Assembly (NCBI GenBank): GCA_021794095.1
Contig: JAJYRN010000011.1
Coordinates: forward strand, 1-64,000
Direction: 5' to 3'
Origin: Acidobacteriota bacterium
GTDB taxonomy: Bacteria; Acidobacteriota; Holophagae; Holophagales; Holophagaceae
Length of the DNA stretch: 64,000 nt
Shown: piece after piece, positions 34,898 through 43,831 of the stretch
How the letters are laid out: every line of letters begins with the position of its first letter
Position numbering within the stretch: the stretch's first letter is position 1
Notes under the pieces: model-generated
Told to the model about the DNA's origin: nothing
Seen by the model: only the letters and a program-made list of their open reading frames with translations
Databases searched by the model: none
Program-made: the position numbers and the translations under genes

Positions 34898-35215
34898 ATG
34901 GCCAGGCAGGTGAAGGAGGGGGGCCAGATCCTCACCCGGACGCGGAAAAAGCTGCAGACACCAGGGATGTGGAAGGTTCTGCTCCACAACGACGACTACA
35001 CCACCCAGGCCTTCGTGGTCTGGCTGCTGAAGACGGTTTTCCGCAAGCCGGAATCCGAAGCGGTGGCCATCATGCTGGCGGTCCACACCTCGGGCCTCGG
35101 CGTGGCGGGCGTCTATACCCGGGATGTGGCCGAGACCCGGGCGGAGAAGGCCCGGCGCCTTGCCGAGCGGGAAGGGTTCCCGCTGCTCTGCACGGTGGAG
35201 GAGGTCCATGCCTGA
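34898..35215 (+). CDS. clpS: ATP-dependent Clp protease adaptor ClpS
   Basis: 105 residues. ClpS binds N-degron substrates with bulky hydrophobic N-termini and hands them to ClpA(P). WKVLLHNDDYTTQAFVVWLL contains the Asn-Asp-Asp of the binding pocket, IMLAVHTSG supplies the pocket His, and GVYTRDVAETRAEKA is the ClpA-contacting helix. Its stop overlaps the clpA start by 8 nt (ATG at 35208). It is divergent from the hybrid kinase across 89 bp. Confidence 0.95.
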   Translation: MARQVKEGGQILTRTRKKLQTPGMWKVLLHNDDYTTQAFVVWLLKTVFRKPESEAVAIMLAVHTSGLGVAGVYTRDVAETRAEKARRLAEREGFPLLCTVEEVHA

Positions 35216-37487
35216 GCTGCCCAGCCTGAGCCCGGGGCTTGATCCTGAGTTGAACCGGGGGTTCCAGCGGGCTTTCGAGCTGGCCCGGGCCCGCCGCCAT
35301 GAGGATGTGGCCCTGGAGCACCTGCTGCTCGCCCTCCTGGAGGACAGCCATGCCGCCGCCACCCTCCAGGCCTGCGGGGTGAAACGGGCGGCCCTGCGGA
35401 TGGATCTGGAGGCCATCCTGGAACGGTCCTTCGAACCCGTCCCCGAAGGGGAGGCGTTCCAGCCCCACAGCACCCTTGGCTTCGTGCGCGTGGTGGAGCG
35501 GGCCCTCATGCACGCCCTCAGCGCCGGGCAGGCCTCCATCCGCGGCGGGGAGTTGCTGCCCGCCCTGCTCGAGGAGGTGGATAGCCCCGCCCGCCACCTG
35601 CTGGAGAAGCACGGCCTGAAGCGCCTGGCCCTGCTGAAGGTGCTCAGCCATGGCCCCGCCGCAGGCCGGAAGGCCGCCGCCCGCAAAGCCGCGCCGGCTC
35701 AGCCGGAACCGGAGGAGGCCGAGGCCGACGAGGCCCCCGAATCCGTGGATCCCCTGGTGGCCTACGCCACGGACCTGGTGGCCCGGGCGGCGGCGGGCCG
35801 GCTGGATCCCCTGGTGGGCCGCGAGGCGGAGATCGCCCGCATGGCCCAGGTGCTGTGCCGGCGCCGGAAGAACAATCCGCTCCTGGTGGGCGACTCCGGC
35901 GTGGGCAAGACCGCCCTCGTGGAAGGCCTGGCCCGGCGCATCCATGAACGGAAGGTGCCGGAGCCCCTGAAGGACACTCGCATCTTCGCCCTGGACCTGG
36001 GCGCCCTGCTGGCGGGCAGCCGCTACCGGGGGGATTTCGAGGAGCGCCTCAAGGCGGTCCTCAAGGCCCTGGCCGAGGTTCCCGGAGCCATCCTCTTCGT
36101 GGATGAGCTGCACACGATCGTGGGCGCTGGCGCCACCACGGGCGGAGCCCTGGACGCGGCGAACCTCCTGAAGCCCGCCCTGGCTTCGGGCGAATTGCGC
36201 TGCATCGGGGCCACCACCTTCCAGGATCTCAAGGGTTCGCTGGACCGGGACCGGGCCCTGGCCCGCCGGTTCCAGGTGGTGGAGGTGTCCGAGCCCACCC
36301 AGGAGGAAGCCGTGGCCGTCCTTCAGGGACTCAGGGTCGAGTACGAGCGCCACCATGGCGTGACCTACACCGATGAAGCCCTGGACGCGGCGGTGCGCCT
36401 GGCCGCCAAGCACCTGCCCGAGCGCCGCCTGCCGGATAGCGCGCTGGATGTGCTGGACGAGGCCGGGGCCGCCCAGAAGTTGCTGCCGAAGAAGGTCCGG
36501 GCGAAACGCATCGGCCCCGCTGAAATCGAGGCCGTGGTAGCGCGCATGGCGCGAGTGCCCGTCGCTTCGGTCACCGCTGACGACCGGGAAGCCCTTTCCT
36601 CGCTCGAAGCGAAGCTTCGAGCGCAGATCTTTGGCCAAGACTCTGCCTGTGAAACCGTTGCCAGCGCCATCAAGCTGGCCCGCTCCGGCCTGCGGGATCC
36701 CCTGAAGCCCATGGGCAGCTTCCTCTTCGCGGGGCCCACGGGCGTGGGCAAGACGGAACTCTCGAAGCAGCTCGCCAAGGCCCTGGGCATCGCCTTCCTG
36801 CGCTTCGACATGAGCGAGTACCAGGAGAAGCACGCGGTGGCCCGGCTCATCGGCGCGCCGCCGGGCTACGTGGGCTACGAGGAGGGCGGCCTGCTCACGG
36901 ATGCCGTGCGCAAGCAGCCGCATGCCGTCGTCCTGCTGGACGAGGTGGAGAAGGCGCATCCGGATCTCTTTGGCGTGCTGCTCCAGGTGATGGACCACGC
37001 GTCGCTCACGGACAGCCACGGCCGCAGCGCCGACTTCCGGCACACGGTGCTCGTGATGACCACCAACGTGGGGGCGCGCGAGCTGTCGGCCCGGCAGGTG
37101 GGCTTCGCCGAGGCCGGCGGCCGTCGCTCGGCCACCGGCACCCTCGAAAAGGCCTTCAGTCCCGAGTTCCGCAACCGGCTCGACGCCATCCTCCAGTTCG
37201 CCCCCCTGGGCCGAGCCGAGATGGAACGGGTGGCGGACAAGCACCTGCACGAACTGGAGACCCAGCTGGCCGAAAAGGCCGTCACCCTCGCCTGCACGCC
37301 CGCTGCCCGCGCCTGGCTGGCGGAGAAGGGCTACGATCCGGCCTTCGGCGCCCGGCCCATGGCCCGGCTCATCGAACGGGAACTGCGCCGTCCCCTGGCG
37401 GAGGCCATTCTCTTCGGGCCCCTGGCGCAGGGTGGTTCCGCGACCGTGGACGTCAAGGACGGCGCCCTGTGCCTGTCGTTCGCCTGA
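35208..37487 (+). CDS. clpA: ATP-dependent Clp protease ATP-binding subunit ClpA
   Basis: 759 residues. An N-terminal Clp-N domain (about 1-145) is followed by an Ala/Glu-rich linker and two AAA+ modules: Walker A GDSGVGKT with ILFVDELHT, and GPTGVGKT with [11 protein letters not shown]. There is no ClpB-type middle coiled coil. The IGL-type ClpP-binding loop is not obvious to me; the region around [12 protein letters not shown] is conserved. ClpA unfolds substrates for ClpP, with ClpS selecting N-degrons. The gene overlaps clpS by 8 nt and aat by 19 nt. Confidence 0.95.
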   Translation: MPELPSLSPGLDPELNRGFQRAFELARARRHEDVALEHLLLALLEDSHAAATLQACGVKRAALRMDLEAILERSFEPVPEGEAFQPHSTLGFVRVVERALMHALSAGQASIRGGELLPALLEEVDSPARHLLEKHGLKRLALLKVLSHGPAAGRKAAARKAAPAQPEPEEAEADEAPESVDPLVAYATDLVARAAAGRLDPLVGREAEIARMAQVLCRRRKNNPLLVGDSGVGKTALVEGLARRIHERKVPEPLKDTRIFALDLGALLAGSRYRGDFEERLKAVLKALAEVPGAILFVDELHTIVGAGATTGGALDAANLLKPALASGELRCIGATTFQDLKGSLDRDRALARRFQVVEVSEPTQEEAVAVLQGLRVEYERHHGVTYTDEALDAAVRLAAKHLPERRLPDSALDVLDEAGAAQKLLPKKVRAKRIGPAEIEAVVARMARVPVASVTADDREALSSLEAKLRAQIFGQDSACETVASAIKLARSGLRDPLKPMGSFLFAGPTGVGKTELSKQLAKALGIAFLRFDMSEYQEKHAVARLIGAPPGYVGYEEGGLLTDAVRKQPHAVVLLDEVEKAHPDLFGVLLQVMDHASLTDSHGRSADFRHTVLVMTTNVGARELSARQVGFAEAGGRRSATGTLEKAFSPEFRNRLDAILQFAPLGRAEMERVADKHLHELETQLAEKAVTLACTPAARAWLAEKGYDPAFGARPMARLIERELRRPLAEAILFGPLAQGGSATVDVKDGALCLSFA

Positions 37488-38149
37488 GGCGGGAACTCGT
37501 CTTTCCCGATCCCGAGCAGGCGGAGGAGGGGCTTCTCGCCATCGGTGGCGACCTCAGCGTGCCGCGCCTGCTCCTGGCCTACCGCAGCGGCATCTTCCCC
37601 TGGTACGGGGCGGAGGATCCCATCCTCTGGTGGTCGCCGGAGACGCGCGCCGTGCTGCGCCCCGGCCACCTGCACCTCTCCGCCCGCACCCGCCGGAGCT
37701 TGCGCCAGCGCCCCTTCGAGATCCGCATGGATACGGCCTTCGAGGCCGTCATCGCCGCCTGCGCGTCGGTGTCCCGGCCGGGCCAGGACGGCACCTGGAT
37801 CACGGCGGAGATGCGCGCGGCCTATGTCGCCCTCCACCGCGCGGGCCACGCCCACAGCGTGGAGGCCTGGCGGGAGGGTGAGCTGCGGGGCGGCCTCTAC
37901 GGCGTCGCCCTGGGCGGGGCGTTTTTCGGCGAGAGCATGTTCAGCCTTGCGCCCGAGGCCAGCCGCGCCGCCCTCCAGGCCTTGGATGCCCGCTTGGCCG
38001 CCTGGGGCTTCACCCTCCTGGATGGCCAGTTGCCCCACGAGGGGCTGACGGGGTACGGCTTCCAGGCGATGCCGAGGCAGGTGTTTCGGGCGGAACTGAC
38101 TGTGGCCCTGCGCCTCGAAGGCCGGGTGGGGAACTGGGTGCAGAGCTGA
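37469..38149 (+). CDS. aat: Leucyl/phenylalanyl-tRNA--protein transferase
   Basis: 226 residues, starting at GTG 37469 inside the clpA 3' end. It adds Leu or Phe from tRNA to the N-terminus of proteins starting with Lys or Arg, creating the N-degrons that ClpS recognises. Motifs are LLAIGGDLSVPRLLLAYRSG, FPWY, ILWWSPETRAVL, GTWITAEMRAAY and GGAFFGESMF. Placement directly behind clpS-clpA makes an N-degron tagging and degradation operon. Its end faces ftsZ with only 4 bp between. Confidence 0.95.
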   Translation: MPVVRLRRELVFPDPEQAEEGLLAIGGDLSVPRLLLAYRSGIFPWYGAEDPILWWSPETRAVLRPGHLHLSARTRRSLRQRPFEIRMDTAFEAVIAACASVSRPGQDGTWITAEMRAAYVALHRAGHAHSVEAWREGELRGGLYGVALGGAFFGESMFSLAPEASRAALQALDARLAAWGFTLLDGQLPHEGLTGYGFQAMPRQVFRAELTVALRLEGRVGNWVQS

Positions 38150-38153
38150 GGAC

Positions 38154-39410
38154 CTACTCGATCGGCAGCTTGCCGTTGCCGAGCCGCATGATGGCGGGGA
38201 TGTGGAGGTCGTCCTGGAAGCCGGCCACTTCGCCGCTGGGGGTGGGCGCCTGGGGCAGGAGGCGGGTGGGCGTGGGGCCCTGGTCGTTGGCGGGCACCTC
38301 GCCGTAGATGCGTCCGCTCGGCACCTGCACCGGCAGGGCCACGTTCCCGGCGGCGACCGGCTCGGCATCCGTTTCGGGGCCCAGATGGAGGCTGCTGCGC
38401 CGGCCCTCCAGGAGCTGCTCTTCCTGGTCGAAGCCGCTGGCCAGGATCGTGACCAGCACGCGATCCTCCATGCCTTCGCCCTCGACCATGCACATCTTGA
38501 TGTTGGGCCGGTCGGCGTAGTGCTCCTGGAGGTAGTTCATGGCCGTCTCGACCTCGGCGGCGCTCAGCAGTTCCCAGTCGGCGGTGATGGAGACCATGAC
38601 GTTGGCCGCGGCGCCGCTCTGGGCGCGTTCGAGCAGGGGGCAGGCCAGGGCGCGCCGCACGGCGTCCATGACCGCATCCTCCCCGCGGCCGTGGCCGGTG
38701 CCGATGAGGGCCTCGCCGCCATCGCGCAGGACGGCTTCCACATCGGCGAAATCGCCGTTGATGATGCCGGGCTTGAGGATCAGGTCGGCGATGCCGCGCA
38801 CGCCCTGGATCAGCACGCCATCCGCCACGCGGAAGGCTTCCTTCATGGTGACCTTGGCGTCGCACACGGCCTTGAGGCGCTCGTTGCTCACGACGATGAC
38901 GGTGTCGGCGGTGCCCCGCAGGTTGGAAAGGCCGGACAGCGCCAGGTCGCCCTTGCGGCGGCCCTCGTAGGCGAAGGGGGTCAGCACCACGGCCACGGTG
39001 AGGGCGCCCAGCTCCCGGGCGTAGCTCGCCAGCACCGGAGCAGCGCCGGTGCCCGTGCCGCCGCCCATGCCGCCGGTGATGAACACCATGTCGGCCCCGG
39101 TGAGGGAGGACAGGATCTCCTCGCGGCTCTCCTCCGCCGCCACGGCGCCCCGCTCGGCACTGCCGCCGGCCCCGAGGCCCTTGCTGCTCTGGGGGCCCAG
39201 GGGAATCTTCAGGTGGGCCTTGCTGTGGGACAGGCTCTGCTGGTCCGTGTTCATGGCGATGAACTGGACGCCGGTGACGCCGCTGTCAATCATGCGGTTC
39301 ACCGCGTTGCAGCCGGCCCCACCCACGCCTACGACCTTGATGTTGGCGCCGGGCAGGCTGTGGGGGCAGGGGAGGAAGGGGGTCTCGTGCATGGAGGCTC
39401 CGGTCGTCAT
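38154..39410 (-). CDS. ftsZ: Cell division protein FtsZ
   Basis: 418 residues. This tubulin-like GTPase forms the Z ring. GTP-binding motifs are VGVGGAGCNAVNRM, the tubulin signature GGMGGGTGTGAAPV, and the T7-loop region NGDFADVEAVL. A variable linker ends in a conserved tail peptide LHIPAIMRLG, the binding site for FtsA. Two starts are possible: 39410, which is 2 nt from the ftsA stop, and 39392, which has GGAG 6 nt upstream. The longer form is listed. Confidence 0.96.
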   Translation of the reverse strand: MTTGASMHETPFLPCPHSLPGANIKVVGVGGAGCNAVNRMIDSGVTGVQFIAMNTDQQSLSHSKAHLKIPLGPQSSKGLGAGGSAERGAVAAEESREEILSSLTGADMVFITGGMGGGTGTGAAPVLASYARELGALTVAVVLTPFAYEGRRKGDLALSGLSNLRGTADTVIVVSNERLKAVCDAKVTMKEAFRVADGVLIQGVRGIADLILKPGIINGDFADVEAVLRDGGEALIGTGHGRGEDAVMDAVRRALACPLLERAQSGAAANVMVSITADWELLSAAEVETAMNYLQEHYADRPNIKMCMVEGEGMEDRVLVTILASGFDQEEQLLEGRRSSLHLGPETDAEPVAAGNVALPVQVPSGRIYGEVPANDQGPTPTRLLPQAPTPSGEVAGFQDDLHIPAIMRLGNGKLPIE

Positions 39411-39412
39411 GC

Positions 39413-40627
39413 TCAGCTCAGTTTCCTGAAGAAATCCATCAGTCCCTTGCGGCGTTCAGGCTTGCCGAGGGTTTCCGCCTGCTCCCGGGCCAGGGCCTTC
39501 GCGGCACCGAGGGCATTCACAAAGTAGGGATTACCCGTGGCCTGAGGCAGGCCCTTGACGCCCTGGATGCGGCCCAGCACCACGCGCGGCCGGCCCAGGA
39601 GGGTCTGGGCGAGGATGGGCAGGTGGGTGAGCAAGGCGCCGCCGCCCACCAGGTGCACGCCGCCGTGGATCTCGTGGACGAGTCCCGTGCGGCCCATCTC
39701 GGCCAGCACCAGGTTCAGCAGCTCCGAGGCCCTGGCCTGCAGCACCTCCGCGATCTCGCGGCGGGAGACGAGGCGGCCCTCCTCTTCGAGCTCCACGGAT
39801 TCCTCGGCGGGAACATGGGCGGGCAGCACGGTGCCGTAGCGGATTTTGATGCGTTCCGAGGCGGTGATGCCGCCCAGGTGCTTGGTGATCTCCAGGTCGC
39901 GGGTGAAGTGCATGCCCCCGATGGGAATCACGGCCGAGTGGAAGAGGGTGCCGTGCAGGAAGACGCCCAGGTGGGTGAGGTGTTCGCCGATGTCCACCAC
40001 CACGGCGCCGTTCTCCCGATCCTCGCGGGTGAGCACGGCCTCGGCGCTGGCCAGGGGCGCGTACATCAGTTCCGCGCCGTGGAGCCCGGCGTTCTTCAGG
40101 GCCAGATTGATGTTCATGATCACCGGGCTCGGCGCCACGATGAGGCGGACCTCCGCTTCCAGCGTCTCGCCGAACATGGCCACGGGGTTGCGGATGTCGC
40201 GCTGGCCCTTGATGTGGAACATCTGCGGGATGCGGTGGAGGACCAGCTCCTCCTTGGCCAGCTTGCAGCCGTTGGTGGCCTGCTCCAGCACCCGGTCGCG
40301 GTCCGCGGCGGTGATGATCTTGTCGCCCGAGGAGATGGTGATGGAATCGCGGAGGTTCTCACCCTTGAACTGCACCCCGTCCACAGCCACGCGGATGCCA
40401 TCCACCTTGGTCTGGCCCGCCGTATTCATGGCCTCTTCCACGGCCCGGGTGATGGCCCGGGTGGCGAGTTCCATGTCCGTGATCTGGCCCTGGGTGATGC
40501 CGCCCTGGGGGAAGGCCTGGCCCGTGCCGGTGACATTCAGGCTGCCGTCTTCCTCCTGGACGGCCACCACCGCCACCACTTTGCTTGCACCGAGGTCGAG
40601 CCCGAGAAGAACGGCACGCTGAGGCAT
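39413..40627 (-). CDS. ftsA: Cell division protein FtsA
   Basis: 404 residues of the actin-fold family, tethering FtsZ to the membrane. Phosphate-binding and adenosine motifs are seen in LLGLDLGASKVVAVVAV and VHLVGGGALLTHLP. The SHS2/1C domain spans about 85-165. The C-terminal amphipathic helix (KGLMDFFRKLS) is the membrane-targeting sequence. The start at 40627 has AAGGA 7-8 nt upstream. It precedes ftsZ by 2 nt and follows ftsQ after a 98-nt gap. Confidence 0.95.
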   Translation of the reverse strand: MPQRAVLLGLDLGASKVVAVVAVQEEDGSLNVTGTGQAFPQGGITQGQITDMELATRAITRAVEEAMNTAGQTKVDGIRVAVDGVQFKGENLRDSITISSGDKIITAADRDRVLEQATNGCKLAKEELVLHRIPQMFHIKGQRDIRNPVAMFGETLEAEVRLIVAPSPVIMNINLALKNAGLHGAELMYAPLASAEAVLTREDRENGAVVVDIGEHLTHLGVFLHGTLFHSAVIPIGGMHFTRDLEITKHLGGITASERIKIRYGTVLPAHVPAEESVELEEEGRLVSRREIAEVLQARASELLNLVLAEMGRTGLVHEIHGGVHLVGGGALLTHLPILAQTLLGRPRVVLGRIQGVKGLPQATGNPYFVNALGAAKALAREQAETLGKPERRKGLMDFFRKLS

Positions 40628-40725
40628 GAAGATCCTTTTCCTTGGACCTAGGTTTACACCACTTCCCGTTTGGGTTCGAGCCTTGCATGCATCCCAGGAG
40701 CGATTTTCCGCGGGCCGCCGAGGCC

Positions 40726-41520
40726 TTATTTAGAATCCGAGGTCTGGATGGGCGGCTGGGCGTCCTCCGGCTCCCCCACGGCCACCTCGTCGTCCCAGCG
40801 GAGGTCAATGTAGCGAAGCTGGTCCAGATCCGGACGCTGGGCGAGGCGGTCCACGAAGAGTCCCTGGAAATTGGGCACATTTTTCGTGACATCCTCCCGC
40901 GAGAGGTAGATGGGCGCGGGAAGTCCCTCCATGAAGGCCACGGGGCCCTTGGCGCTCCAGCGCAGCTCGTTGAGGCGTCCGTAAAAACCGGGCTGTTCAT
41001 CCCGGAGCCTGCGCGCAGCGTTGATCAGGCGGATCAGATTCGCGTCTGTCTGACTCGCGGGATCCACCACCACGGGAATGGGATTTAGATTGGAGGGATT
41101 CACCCGGTCCAGAATCCAGCCATCATCGGACACCAGGAAGACGCCTTCGGGGCGCACCAGCCAGAACACCGGCTGGCGTTCCTCCACCACCAGGCTGAGG
41201 CGGTCCGGGGGATCCTTGCGGATCTGGAGGGCGCGGACCCAGCGCAGGGCCTCCACCCGCTTCCGCAGCGTGTCCGCGTCAAACCAGAAGAGCGGCTTGT
41301 GGAGCACCAGCTTCTCCGCCAGCCGCTGGACGTCGGCCTGGCGCTGCCCCCGGCAGCCGGTCACCGTCACCTGCTCGATGATGAGCTTCTGCAACCCGAG
41401 GTAGCGTGTCCCGAATTCCAGCAGGCCCCAGCCCGCGCCGCCCAGCAGCACCAGCACGATGCCCGCCCGGGCCCAGGGAAGCCAGGGCCGTCGCGGTCGG
41501 GTGCGGGGGAGCAGGGACAT
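40726..41520 (-). CDS. ftsQ: Cell division protein FtsQ/DivIB
   Basis: 264 residues. A short basic cytoplasmic tail, one membrane helix (AGIVLVLLGGAGWGLL) and a POTRA domain (IIEQVTVTGCRGQRQADVQRL onward) are followed by the beta domain (VVEERQPVFWLVRPEGVFLVSDDGWIL). FtsQ links the early Z ring to FtsBL and septal peptidoglycan synthesis. Identification rests on this layout and on the ftsQ-ftsA-ftsZ order. In most genomes murB or ddl would be adjacent; here they are displaced. Confidence 0.88.
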   Translation of the reverse strand: MSLLPRTRPRRPWLPWARAGIVLVLLGGAGWGLLEFGTRYLGLQKLIIEQVTVTGCRGQRQADVQRLAEKLVLHKPLFWFDADTLRKRVEALRWVRALQIRKDPPDRLSLVVEERQPVFWLVRPEGVFLVSDDGWILDRVNPSNLNPIPVVVDPASQTDANLIRLINAARRLRDEQPGFYGRLNELRWSAKGPVAFMEGLPAPIYLSREDVTKNVPNFQGLFVDRLAQRPDLDQLRYIDLRWDDEVAVGEPEDAQPPIQTSDSK

Positions 41521-41608
41521 GGGGGGTCTTCAGCCAGCCATCTTCGGCCCACCAGTCTAGTGTGGTGGCCCTGGCCTGCGGGATCAATAGACGGGCTGGG
41601 CGGGTCGT

Positions 41609-41622
41609 GGGGGGGGGGGGGG
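41609..41622 (+). repeat. Homopolymeric run of 14 guanines
   Basis: An uninterrupted G14 in the 157-bp divergent gap between ftsQ and the aldo/keto reductase gene, ending 55 nt upstream of the latter's ATG. Such tracts are prone to slipped-strand length change. The exact count could also be an assembly artefact. Confidence 0.7.
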
Positions 41623-41677
41623 ACCGGGCCCCCATGCGAGAATTCGGCAGCGCCCCCTGGGGGCGCGGGAGGTGGCC

Positions 41678-42724
41678 ATGAAATACCGCCAGATGGGTTC
41701 GACGGGCCTGTTCGTCTCCGAGATCTGCCTCGGGGCCATGACCTTCGGAGGCAACCCCGATGCGGGGTTCTGGAAGGCCATCGGCCAGCTGGGGCAGGCC
41801 GAGGTGGATGCCCTCGTGGGGAGGGCCCTCGAGGCCGGCGTGAATTTCTTCGACACCGCCAATGTGTATTCCTACGGCCAGTCCGAGCGCCTGCTGGGGC
41901 AGGCCTTCCGGAACCTGGGCGTCGCCCGGAAGGATGTGGTGATCGCCACCAAGGTCTTCGGGGAGATGGGCCCCGGACCCAACGACCGTGGCGCCTCGCG
42001 GGGGCACCTCATGGATTCCGTGCGGGCCAGCCTCGAGCGCCTCCAGACCGACCACCTTGACCTCTACCAGATCCACGGGAACGATGCCGTCACGCCGCTG
42101 GACGAGAGCCTGCGGGCCCTGGACGACCTGGTCAGCCAGGGGCTGGTCCGCTACGTGGGCGTGTCCAACTGGGCGGCCTGGCGGATCTCCAAGGCCCTGG
42201 GGATCTGCGAGGCGAAGGGCTATTCCCGCTTCGCGACGCTCCAGGCCTACTACTCCATCGCCGGGCGGGACCTCGAGCGGGAGCTCGCCCCGATGCTCAT
42301 GGAGGAGGGCCTGGGCCTGATGGTCTGGTCGCCCCTGGCGGGTGGCCTGCTCTCGGGGAAGTTCGCGCCGGAGGGCCAGGGGCCCGAGGGGGCCCGCCGG
42401 GCCGCCTTCGACTTCCCGCCGGTGGACGCAGAGCGCGGCTGGGCCTGTGTGGATGCCATGCGCGGGATCGCCAGCGCCCATGGCGTGTCCGTGGCCCGGG
42501 TCGCCCTGGCCTGGCTGCTGGCCAAGCCGCACGTCATGAGCCTCATCATCGGCGCCAAGACCCTGGCCCAGCTCGAGGACAACCTCGCCGCGGCGGACCT
42601 CGAACTGTCCCCCGGGGAGATGGAGCAGCTCGACGCCGTGAGCGCGCTGCCCCCGGAGTACCCGGGCTGGATGCTGGCTCGGCAGGGGGGCAACCGGCGC
42701 CCCAAGCCCTTCTCTGCCCATTGA
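41678..42724 (+). CDS. Aldo/keto reductase
   Basis: 348 residues with a TIM-barrel, NADPH-dependent oxidoreductase fold. Catalytic tetrad residues are seen in NFFDTANVYSYGQSE (Asp, Tyr), VIATKVFG (Lys) and YQIHGND (His). The cofactor segment is WSPLAGGLLSGKF with the C-terminal IIGAKTLAQLEDNL. It resembles the YghZ/general stress AKR group. The substrate is unknown. The ATG at 41678 is chosen over GTG 41672 because GGGAGG lies 5 nt upstream. It interrupts the division cluster on the opposite strand. Confidence 0.93.
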   Translation: MKYRQMGSTGLFVSEICLGAMTFGGNPDAGFWKAIGQLGQAEVDALVGRALEAGVNFFDTANVYSYGQSERLLGQAFRNLGVARKDVVIATKVFGEMGPGPNDRGASRGHLMDSVRASLERLQTDHLDLYQIHGNDAVTPLDESLRALDDLVSQGLVRYVGVSNWAAWRISKALGICEAKGYSRFATLQAYYSIAGRDLERELAPMLMEEGLGLMVWSPLAGGLLSGKFAPEGQGPEGARRAAFDFPPVDAERGWACVDAMRGIASAHGVSVARVALAWLLAKPHVMSLIIGAKTLAQLEDNLAAADLELSPGEMEQLDAVSALPPEYPGWMLARQGGNRRPKPFSAH

Positions 42725-42729
42725 CATGC

Positions 42730-42762
42730 ACGGGGTGTCCCGGCCAAGCCGGGACACCCCGT
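42730..42762. repeat. Palindromic repeat, core CCCGGC-CAA-GCCGGG (copy 4)
   Basis: ACGGGGTGTCCCGGC (42730-42744), loop CAA, GCCGGGACACCCCGT (42748-42762): a perfect 15-bp stem, 6 nt after the aldo/keto reductase stop and just upstream of the phosphoesterase SD. It may act as terminator or attenuator. In inverse orientation it matches the copy at 9765 almost base for base, including the adjoining ATCAG. Confidence 0.75.
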
Positions 42763-42781
42763 CTGATCCCTGGAGGTGACC

Positions 42782-43831
42782 ATGCGGCTCCCCGCCGTTC
42801 TGCTGCTGACCGTTCTGGCCCTGGGAGGTGCGGCCGCCCAGGCCCGATCTGCCCCCTCCTGGCCCGCCGGCCTGCCCGTCTACGACCACGTCGTCATCGT
42901 CATCGAGGAGAACAAGGACTACCGGGAGATTGTCGGGAATCCCAGGGCGCCCTACCTCAACGATGTCCTGCTGCGCGAGGGGGCCAGCTTCACGCGGATG
43001 TACGCCGAGGAGCACAACAGCGAGGGCAACTACTTCTGGCTCTTCTCCGGGAGCAACCAGGGGGTGGGCTTCGAGGACCGGGTGCCCTCGGCCCTCACCC
43101 GCGCCGACTATCCCCTGACGGCCCCCAACCTGGCTTCGGAACTGCTCGCCGCGGGCCGCAGCTTCACGGGCTATGCGGAAGGCCTGCCCGCGCCGGGCTC
43201 CACGGCGGTGCTGGCCGGAAACTACGCGCGGAAGCACGTCCCCTACATCAGCTTCGGGAACGTGCCGGCGGCCTGCAACCAGCCCTTCACGGCCTTCCCC
43301 GCCGAAGGGCATTTCGACCAGTTGCCCACCGTCGCCTTCGTGCTGCCGGACCTGGACGATGACATGCACAACTGCGCCCCGCCCAACTGCGCCGCGCCGG
43401 ACCTGGGCTGCTGCATCGCCAAGGGCGACGCCTGGCTGCGGACCCACCTCGACGCCTACCTCCGGTGGGCGCGCACCCACAACAGCCTGCTCATCCTCAC
43501 CTTCGACGAGAGCGACGACCGGACCGGCTACGCGGGCCTCACCAATCCCGCCATGGCGCCCGGGGTCCTGAAACCCTGCCGCAGCGCGGACAGCCTCCAG
43601 CTCCTCCAGGACCTCCAGAACCGCATCGTGACCATCGCCGCGGGCGCCCACATCCGGCCGGGGCAGTACCCGGAAGGGCGGGGCATCACCCACGTCAACC
43701 TCCTGCGGACCCTCGAAGCCATGTACGGCCTCCCCGCGGCGGGCGCCCAGCAGCCCAACGCCGCGGCCTGGGGCCTCTCCGGCGATACCCTCATCACCGA
43801 CATCTTCCAGCCGCAGGAGACGCGGCGCTAA
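42782..43831 (+). CDS. Secreted phosphoesterase (acid phosphatase / phospholipase C-like)
   Basis: 349 residues. A signal peptide (MRLPAVLLLTVLALGGAAAQA) is followed by a phosphoesterase domain of the alkaline phosphatase superfamily. YDHVVIVIEENKDYREIVG is the typical first motif with the metal-binding Glu-Asn, and LLILTFDESDD supplies metal Asp residues. Such enzymes hydrolyse phosphomonoesters or phospholipids in the periplasm or outside. ATG 42782 has TGGAGG 5 nt upstream. Its last 4 nt overlap the end of convergent murB. Confidence 0.87.
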   Translation: MRLPAVLLLTVLALGGAAAQARSAPSWPAGLPVYDHVVIVIEENKDYREIVGNPRAPYLNDVLLREGASFTRMYAEEHNSEGNYFWLFSGSNQGVGFEDRVPSALTRADYPLTAPNLASELLAAGRSFTGYAEGLPAPGSTAVLAGNYARKHVPYISFGNVPAACNQPFTAFPAEGHFDQLPTVAFVLPDLDDDMHNCAPPNCAAPDLGCCIAKGDAWLRTHLDAYLRWARTHNSLLILTFDESDDRTGYAGLTNPAMAPGVLKPCRSADSLQLLQDLQNRIVTIAAGAHIRPGQYPEGRGITHVNLLRTLEAMYGLPAAGAQQPNAAAWGLSGDTLITDIFQPQETRR

